DNA from: Eubacteriales bacterium
GTDB taxonomy: Bacteria > Bacillota > Clostridia > Christensenellales > CAG-138
NCBI GenBank assembly: GCA_021373115.1
Contig: JAJFTI010000014.1
Coordinates: forward strand, 21,124 to 85,123
Direction of reading: 5' to 3'
DNA: 64,000 nt
The notes beneath the pieces are model-generated. The model had not been told where the DNA came from. It worked only from the letters and a program-made list of their open reading frames with translations, and made no database searches. Below are positions 59,174 to 64,000 of this stretch, piece by piece; positions within the stretch are counted from its first letter, which is position 1, and each line of letters starts with the position of its first letter. The position numbers and the translations under genes were made by a program.

Positions 59174-60514
59174 CTATGCTTTCGCGGGTTCGGGATCGCA
59201 CACTTCCTTTGGCAGGAGCGAAAGCTCCGCGCGTTCAATGCCATGGTTCTTCATCTCCAGCACCAGTATGTGCAGCCCGACAACGTCCACCTCAAACACC
59301 GTTCCGTCCTCCGGAATTTCGTTGAGCACGCTGAAGACCAGGCCGTTGAGCGTATCGAACTCCTCCATTGGCAGCGGACAACCGGTTGCTTTTGCAATCT
59401 CGTCGAGCGGAGCAAACCCCTCCGTCTGCCAAACCCCCTCCCGCACGAGCGATATCACCGGCAGGCCGTCGTCCTCCTGCTCGTCAATATCCCCAACGAT
59501 CACCTCAATGAGATCGCTCAGGGTTACAATGCCGCACATGCCGCCGTATTCGTCCATCACCACGGCGAAATGATTGCGATTTCGTTTCATGTCCAGGAAC
59601 AGATCATCCGCTTTAATCGTTTCCGGAACGAACCGCGCAGGCTGAACCGCGTGTTCCATCACATTTTCCCGCGAGCGGTCGTCCAGGCGGAAATAGGTCT
59701 TTGCGTCGAGAATGCCGACGACGTCGTCCGACGAATCCCGGCAAATGGGGTAAAACGAATGACGTGTTCCGTGGATCGTCTGCGCCCAGTCCTCGTCGCT
59801 TTCGTCCAGCCAGAGGATGTCCACTTGGGTGCGGTGGGTCAGAATATCCTCGGCGGAAACGTTGTCGAATTCGAAGACGTTGTGGATCATCTCTTTTTCC
59901 TGCGCTTCGATCGTGCCCTTCTCCGATCCAACGTCCACCATCATTCGAATCTCTTCCTCGGTAACCTCCCCGTCCTCCGCGTTTGGGTCGATTCCAATCA
60001 GGCGAAGGATGCCGTTGGTCGAAACGGTCAGCAGCCATACCAGCGGAGCAAAAATCTTCGCCGCAAAATTGATCAGGCCGGACATGCCAAGCGCCAGTTT
60101 TTCGGCATTTTTCATGGCGACGCGCTTGGGCACCAGCTCACCGAAAACCAGCGTAAGAAACGTTAAAATCAGCGTGATCAGCAGAACCGACACCGTATTG
60201 ATCGTTGCCGCAGGAACCGCGCTCCAGCTGCCGGAAATCGCGGCGGTAATGCGCTTTGCAAAGTTATCCGCCGCAAACGCGCTGCCTAAAAAGCCGGAGA
60301 GCGTAATCGCTACCTGTATGGTCGCAAGAAAACGCGCGGGCTGGCTCGTCAGGCGTGCGAGCTTAATCGCCCGCTTGTCGCCCTCGGCGGCAAGTTTGGC
60401 GAGTTTCGCGTCGTTCATGGTGATTACGGCAATCTCCGCGCAGGCAAACACCGCGTTGAGGGAAATCAGGATCGCCTGCAGGATCAGCTGCCAGAATAAG
60501 GGGTCTTTTTCCAT
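59174..60514 (-). CDS. CNNM/CorC-type membrane protein (hemolysin family)
   Basis: A 446-aa protein. The N-terminal DUF21/CNNM domain has three or four helices (about 5-165; ISLNAVFACAEIAVITMNDAKL, GELVPKRVAMKNAEKLA). Two CBS domains follow (about 205-330; AEDILTHRTQVDILWLDE, FAVVMDEYGGMCGIVTLSDLIEVIVGDI) and a CorC/HlyC transporter-associated domain ends the protein. Family members support Mg2+ or Co2+ export. The start at 60514 (MEKDPLFWQLILQ) fits the family; its ribosome site is weak, and an ATG 31 codons earlier has none. Confidence 0.87.
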   Translation of the reverse strand: MEKDPLFWQLILQAILISLNAVFACAEIAVITMNDAKLAKLAAEGDKRAIKLARLTSQPARFLATIQVAITLSGFLGSAFAADNFAKRITAAISGSWSAVPAATINTVSVLLITLILTFLTLVFGELVPKRVAMKNAEKLALGMSGLINFAAKIFAPLVWLLTVSTNGILRLIGIDPNAEDGEVTEEEIRMMVDVGSEKGTIEAQEKEMIHNVFEFDNVSAEDILTHRTQVDILWLDESDEDWAQTIHGTRHSFYPICRDSSDDVVGILDAKTYFRLDDRSRENVMEHAVQPARFVPETIKADDLFLDMKRNRNHFAVVMDEYGGMCGIVTLSDLIEVIVGDIDEQEDDGLPVISLVREGVWQTEGFAPLDEIAKATGCPLPMEEFDTLNGLVFSVLNEIPEDGTVFEVDVVGLHILVLEMKNHGIERAELSLLPKEVCDPEPAKA

Positions 60515-60926
60515 TCCTATCCAATGCTCCAAAGTCGTGTTGCTAAACAGTTCATTGTTTTCCCGTTTCGCCGGCAAACGTATCCATTTCCCGACGAACA
60601 GCATCAAAACGGCTGTACCTGTTCTATTCCGGTTCTCCCGGAAACATAAAAAAGCATAACCGCAACGCCTTTTCTCAACAAAGACTGGTTATGTTCTTTC
60701 GAATCATTCCGTTCGTTTGATTGGTTCTGTGGTCGCCGGTACTGTCGCTCTCGTCGTCGCTCATAGTATCCTCTCATTGCGCGGGTCATTTTCACTAGGT
60801 AAAGTATACCGGCGATAGCCGTAATTGTCAATGACGGTGCGGCATTTGGTGCATCAGGCGGCACGTTTTCGGCAGGATGGCTGCGTGGAATGAATGCGCC
60901 GGTTACGTTACATTTTTGTCATTCAA
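60515..60926. other. Intergenic region of about 410 bp
   Basis: No gene is seen. On the minus strand it provides the leader of the CNNM/CorC gene; TATACT (60809-60804 on the minus strand) may be its -10 box. Short A-rich open frames here lack ribosome sites. Confidence 0.4.
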
Positions 60927-60955
60927 TTGACAATTTGTTGAATATCGTATATATT
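60927..60955 (+). promoter_or_regulatory. Promoter of the E2-like/acyl-CoA ligase operon
   Basis: TTGACA at 60927-60932, a 17-bp spacer and TATATT at 60950-60955. The predicted start point lies after the ATG at 60957, so that codon cannot be the start. Confidence 0.8.
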
Positions 60956-61007
60956 CATGGCAATATTTGCACTTATACTTCAAGATTATGAATGGGATGG
61001 AATGCAC

Positions 61008-61901
61008 ATGGAACAAAATACGAAGCGCCGCCGCGGTGACCGGCGCGACGCGACGCTGGTTCGCGGCCTGGATTCAATGCACGCGTTTTTTCCGCTGATG
61101 ATGCCAAACCGCGCGGACAACGAAGCGTTCATTCAGGAAATGATCGATTTCAGCGCCGTAGAAGCATATCTGGAACGAAAAAACGCGGCAAATCCACAGT
61201 ACAAGTACACCTTTTTCCACGTCATCCTCGCGGCGCTCTCGCGCACGGTGCAGATGCGGCCGCAGATGAACCGCTTCATCATCGGGGGTAAATACTACGA
61301 CCGGAATCACATCTCCTTCTCCATGATCGCAAAAAAAGCATTTTCGGATACCGGCGCGGAATCGATCGTCATACTCAAATACGATCCCGAGAGCGAAAAA
61401 CCGGCCATCGACGTTCTGCATGATAAGCTCTGCGATTTCGTATACACGATGCGCACCCACGACACAACGGACAACACAACCGATATTCTGGATACGATGT
61501 CAAAGGGGCCGCAGTGGTTTCGGCAGATGCTGATGGATATTCTGCGTTCTCTGGACGCGCACGGCCGTATGCCAAAGGACATTGCAAAGGAAGACCCGTA
61601 TAACAGCACGGTGTTCATCTCGAATCTTGGCTCCATCAAGCTCAACGCGGGGTATCACCATCTTTCAAACTGGGGCACCAATTCCGTGTTCGTCGTAGTT
61701 GGCGAAAAGCACATGCAGCCGTTTTACAACGAAGACGGCACGATTTCCGTCAAGCCCGCAATCGGACTTGGCATAACGCTCGACGAACGCATCGGGGACG
61801 GCTATTACTTTTCGAAGACCGTCCGCCTTTTGAAAAAACTGCTGGCCGAGCCGGAGCTGCTCGATATCCCCGCAAAGGACGCGCTCGACATCGAGTATTA
61901 G
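61008..61901 (+). CDS. E2-like (2-oxo acid dehydrogenase acyltransferase fold) protein
   Basis: A 297-aa protein with only the catalytic-domain fold of E2/CAT acyltransferases; lipoyl and subunit-binding domains are absent. Matching features are FFHVILAALSRTVQMRPQMNRFI (about 62-84), FISNLGSI (about 204-211) and the C-terminal LDERIGDGYYFSKTVRLLKKLL (about 263-284), which aligns with DHRxxDG of E2 enzymes but has Glu in place of the catalytic His. Classical acyl transfer is therefore doubtful. The ATG at 61008 (or 61002) is chosen from the promoter position. The acyl-CoA ligase gene follows after 76 bp, so a role in acyl-CoA chemistry is inferred. Confidence 0.83.
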   Translation: MEQNTKRRRGDRRDATLVRGLDSMHAFFPLMMPNRADNEAFIQEMIDFSAVEAYLERKNAANPQYKYTFFHVILAALSRTVQMRPQMNRFIIGGKYYDRNHISFSMIAKKAFSDTGAESIVILKYDPESEKPAIDVLHDKLCDFVYTMRTHDTTDNTTDILDTMSKGPQWFRQMLMDILRSLDAHGRMPKDIAKEDPYNSTVFISNLGSIKLNAGYHHLSNWGTNSVFVVVGEKHMQPFYNEDGTISVKPAIGLGITLDERIGDGYYFSKTVRLLKKLLAEPELLDIPAKDALDIEY

Positions 61902-61977
61902 TGCCGAGGATTCATTCGAAAACAAATCCCTGATCCGAGCCATTCCGCTCGGCAGCCCGCAAAGGAGGAGCGCAATC

Positions 61978-63726
61978 TTGCGTACAGAAATTAAAACTTT
62001 TCCTTTTTCCGAGGATATGACCAATGTGAAAGCGCCCTGGCTGGAGTTTTACGGCGAAGTCGAGCAAAAGCTCGCCTATCCGGACTGCTCCATGTTCGAC
62101 CTGGTCGAACGCTGCGCAACGCAGTATCCGAAATACGAGGCCATCACGTTCATGGGCAAAGGCGTTACCTTTCAGAATCTGGTTCGGCAGGTCAAGACCG
62201 TTGCCCGCGCGTTTTCCGCCATTGGCATTCGCGAAGGCGACAAAGTCACGCTTTGCATGCCCAACTGCCCGCAGATCGTACTTTGTTTTTACGCGCTCAA
62301 CCGCATCGGCGCGATTGCGTCCATGATTCACCCGCTGTCCAGCGTAGGTGAAATTGCGTTCTATATTAAGGATTCCCAATCGAAGGCGGTCGTCACGCTG
62401 GACGCGTTCTATGGCAAGTTTGAGGAGGTTCGCAAAAACGTTTCCTTTGAAACGCTGGTGCTCACCAGCGTCGGGGACGCGCTCAGCCCCGTTATGAAGG
62501 TAGGCTACGCGCTCACCGAGGGGAAAAAAGTGCCGAAAATCCCCAAGGACGCGAACGTCCTCTACTGGAAGAACTTTCTCGCGGGCGCTAAGAAAAAGGA
62601 TGAGTCCTGCTTTGTGGAGCGCAACGCCGCCGATCCCGCCGTGATCCTGTTCTCCGGCGGAACGACGGGAACGACAAAGGGCATTCTGCTGAGCAACCTC
62701 AATTTCAACGCGCTTGCGCTGCAGACCTGTGCCATGGGGCACTGCGTTGTTCCGGGCTGCCGCATGCTCGCCGCCATGCCGATGTTCCACGGCTTCGGTC
62801 TCGGCGTTTGCATTCATACGATGCTTGTCATCGGCGTTACCGCAATTCTTGTTCCGCGCGTATCCGTGGAGAGTTACGCAAAACTGCTGAAAAAGGAGCA
62901 CCCCAACTATATTGCCGGCGTTCCGACGCTTTTTGAAGGCATTACGCGGAATCCCTTTATGGACGGCGTGGATCTAAGCTGCCTCAAGGGTGTGTTCTCC
63001 GGCGGTGATACGCTTTCCATTGAACTGAAAAAGAAGTTCGATACGTTCCTCGCCGAGCACGGCGCAACCGTTCAGGTGCGCGAAGGGTACGGCACGACGG
63101 AATGCGTTACCGCGAGCTGCCTGACCCCCTACGACATGTACCGTGAGGGAAGCATCGGCCTGCCGTTCCCGGATACGTATTATAAAATCGTAAAGCCGGG
63201 CACGACGGACGAACTGCCCTACGGTGAAGACGGGGAAATCTGCCTCTGCGGGCCTTCCGTGATGATTGAGTACACCAACCAGCCGGGCGAAACCGCGAAC
63301 GTGCTCCGAAAGCACGCGGACGGGCACATTTGGCTGCATACCGGCGATCTCGGCGTTATGGACGAGGACGGCTTCATCTTCTTCCGTCAGAGGATCAAGC
63401 GCATGATCGTTACGAGCGGCTACAACGTCTATCCTTCGCAGATTGAAAACATCATCGACGCGCACGAGAAAGTGCTCATGAGCTGCGTCATCGGCGTGCC
63501 GGACGCATACCGGATTCAGAAGGTCAAGGCGTTTGTCGTACTGCGTCCCAACGTGCTGCCGACGCCCGCGCTCAAGCTGGAAATCCTCGCGCACTGCGAA
63601 AAGAACGTTGCAAAATACGCCATGCCATACGACGTGGAGTTCCGCAGCGAACTGCCGAAGACGCTGGTCGGCAAGGTCGCCTATACGGTGCTTGAAAAGG
63701 AAGAGCTCGAAAAGCAGGCAATCTGA
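61978..63726 (+). CDS. AMP-dependent acyl-CoA synthetase/ligase
   Basis: A 582-aa member of the ANL superfamily that activates a carboxylic acid to its adenylate and CoA thioester. The phosphate loop is LFSGGTTGTTKGI (about 222-234), followed by FHGFGLGVCIHT (about 268-279), YGTTECVTAS (about 371-380), TGDLGVMDEDGFIFFRQRIKRMI (about 456-478) and the late Lys near LVGKVAYTV (about 562-570). The length and a long N-terminal part suggest a medium- or long-chain fatty acid ligase. The start is TTG with AAAGGAGGAG upstream. It is the second gene of the operon with the E2-like protein. Confidence 0.9.
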   Translation: MRTEIKTFPFSEDMTNVKAPWLEFYGEVEQKLAYPDCSMFDLVERCATQYPKYEAITFMGKGVTFQNLVRQVKTVARAFSAIGIREGDKVTLCMPNCPQIVLCFYALNRIGAIASMIHPLSSVGEIAFYIKDSQSKAVVTLDAFYGKFEEVRKNVSFETLVLTSVGDALSPVMKVGYALTEGKKVPKIPKDANVLYWKNFLAGAKKKDESCFVERNAADPAVILFSGGTTGTTKGILLSNLNFNALALQTCAMGHCVVPGCRMLAAMPMFHGFGLGVCIHTMLVIGVTAILVPRVSVESYAKLLKKEHPNYIAGVPTLFEGITRNPFMDGVDLSCLKGVFSGGDTLSIELKKKFDTFLAEHGATVQVREGYGTTECVTASCLTPYDMYREGSIGLPFPDTYYKIVKPGTTDELPYGEDGEICLCGPSVMIEYTNQPGETANVLRKHADGHIWLHTGDLGVMDEDGFIFFRQRIKRMIVTSGYNVYPSQIENIIDAHEKVLMSCVIGVPDAYRIQKVKAFVVLRPNVLPTPALKLEILAHCEKNVAKYAMPYDVEFRSELPKTLVGKVAYTVLEKEELEKQAI

Positions 63727-63742
63727 CGCTCGTCTTTTTTCG

Positions 63743-63776
63743 GAGTCCGGCGAGAATCGCCGGACTCTTTCTTATG
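63743..63776 (+). terminator. Rho-independent terminator
   Basis: GAGTCCGGCG, loop agaat, CGCCGGACTC, then TTTCTT. Confidence 0.9.
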
Positions 63777-63820
63777 TCTCTTCCCGCAATAATTCTTAGC
63801 CGTTTTTCCTGTAAAATGAC

Positions 63821-63849
63821 TTGACACTCTAAGCCCGTTTGCCTATAAT
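63821..63849 (+). promoter_or_regulatory. Consensus tRNA promoter
   Basis: TTGACA at 63821-63826, a 17-bp spacer and TATAAT at 63844-63849, 15 bp before tRNA-Thr. Confidence 0.93.
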
Positions 63850-63864
63850 TGAAAAGCATGAGTT

Positions 63865-63940
63865 GCCAATGTAGCTCAGTTGGTAGAGCAGCTGATTCGT
63901 AATCAGCAGGTCTGGGGTCCGAGTCCCCACATTGGCTCCA
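63865..63940 (+). tRNA. tRNA-Thr(CGU)
   Basis: Acceptor GCCAATG pairs with CATTGGC, discriminator T and encoded CCA; anticodon loop TTCGTAA (anticodon CGT); T-arm GGGGTCCGAGTCCCC. Confidence 0.95.
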
Positions 63941-63947
63941 TTTTTTT

Positions 63948-64000
63948 CGGGGTGTAGCGCAGTTTGGTAGCGCGTTTGGTTCGGGACCAAAAGGTCGCTG
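63948..64000 (+). tRNA. tRNA-Pro(CGG), 5' part
   Basis: Begins CGGGGTGTAGCGCAGTTTGG, a typical Pro tRNA start, with anticodon loop TTCGGGA (anticodon CGG). It follows tRNA-Thr by 7 nt in the same transcript and runs off the window. Confidence 0.93.

Overview
The window reads as a chromosome segment of an uncultured Clostridia-type Bacillota. The reasons are strong AGGAGG-like ribosome sites, an infC-rpmI-rplT operon with an attenuator leader, the cdaA-cdaR pair, an mraZ-rsmH-ftsL-PBP-murE division cluster with a DAP-type MurE, many lipoproteins, a CD1871A-type small protein, and CCA-encoding tRNA genes. GC is in the mid-fifties by eye. No phage, IS or CRISPR is visible. Genes are dense, on both strands, and often separated by bidirectional terminators. 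Placement below class level is not possible from the sequence alone.

1-10 kb: tail of a nucleoside deoxyribosyltransferase-like gene, a glycosyltransferase, rplM-rpsI, a membrane protein, a threonine aldolase, a metallo-beta-lactamase/lamin-tail lipoprotein, a TlpA / CD1871A / 4Fe-4S membrane operon, and an MFS transporter with a DUF2804 protein. 10-20 kb: a large Ig-like/SH3 surface protein, a metallophosphoesterase, a nitroreductase-HD pair divergent from a TipA-type MerR regulator, an AbrB-ABC transporter operon, mntP and an AI-2E-family permease. 20-38 kb: GDPD, an FAD dehydrogenase, cdaA-cdaR (cyclic di-AMP synthesis), an ART-like protein, a clostripain-family protease, two divergent secreted phosphoesterases, a beta-CASP nuclease, a PAS-GGDEF protein, an SH3 wall protein, a solitary XRE/ImmA pair, and tRNA-Gln and tRNA-Val.

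38-45 kb: a 56-bp tandem array built from terminator-like hairpins, an AraC-GyrI regulator facing a second GyrI-domain protein, GDPD, MFS, the infC operon, an RNA methyltransferase and an isochorismatase-type hydrolase. 45-54 kb: a shortened dcw cluster (mraZ, rsmH, ftsL, PBP, murE, mraY, murD), with murF, ftsW and murG not present. 54-64 kb: a type IIA topoisomerase pair, a CNNM/CorC-type membrane protein, an E2-like protein with an acyl-CoA ligase, and tRNA-Thr and tRNA-Pro.

Main points of interest: (i) the division-cluster PBP lacks two of its three catalytic motifs (SxxK is TMFD, KTG is ITG); (ii) five genes, including mraY, have a -10 box 6-7 nt before an ATG with no Shine-Dalgarno, so look leaderless; (iii) two fused regulators carry a strong internal ribosome site and in-frame ATG exactly at the ligand-domain boundary, as in TipAL/TipAS; (iv) the terminator-derived repeat array; (v) an E2-like protein with DERxxDG in place of DHRxxDG beside an acyl-CoA ligase; (vi) an AUC start codon for infC.
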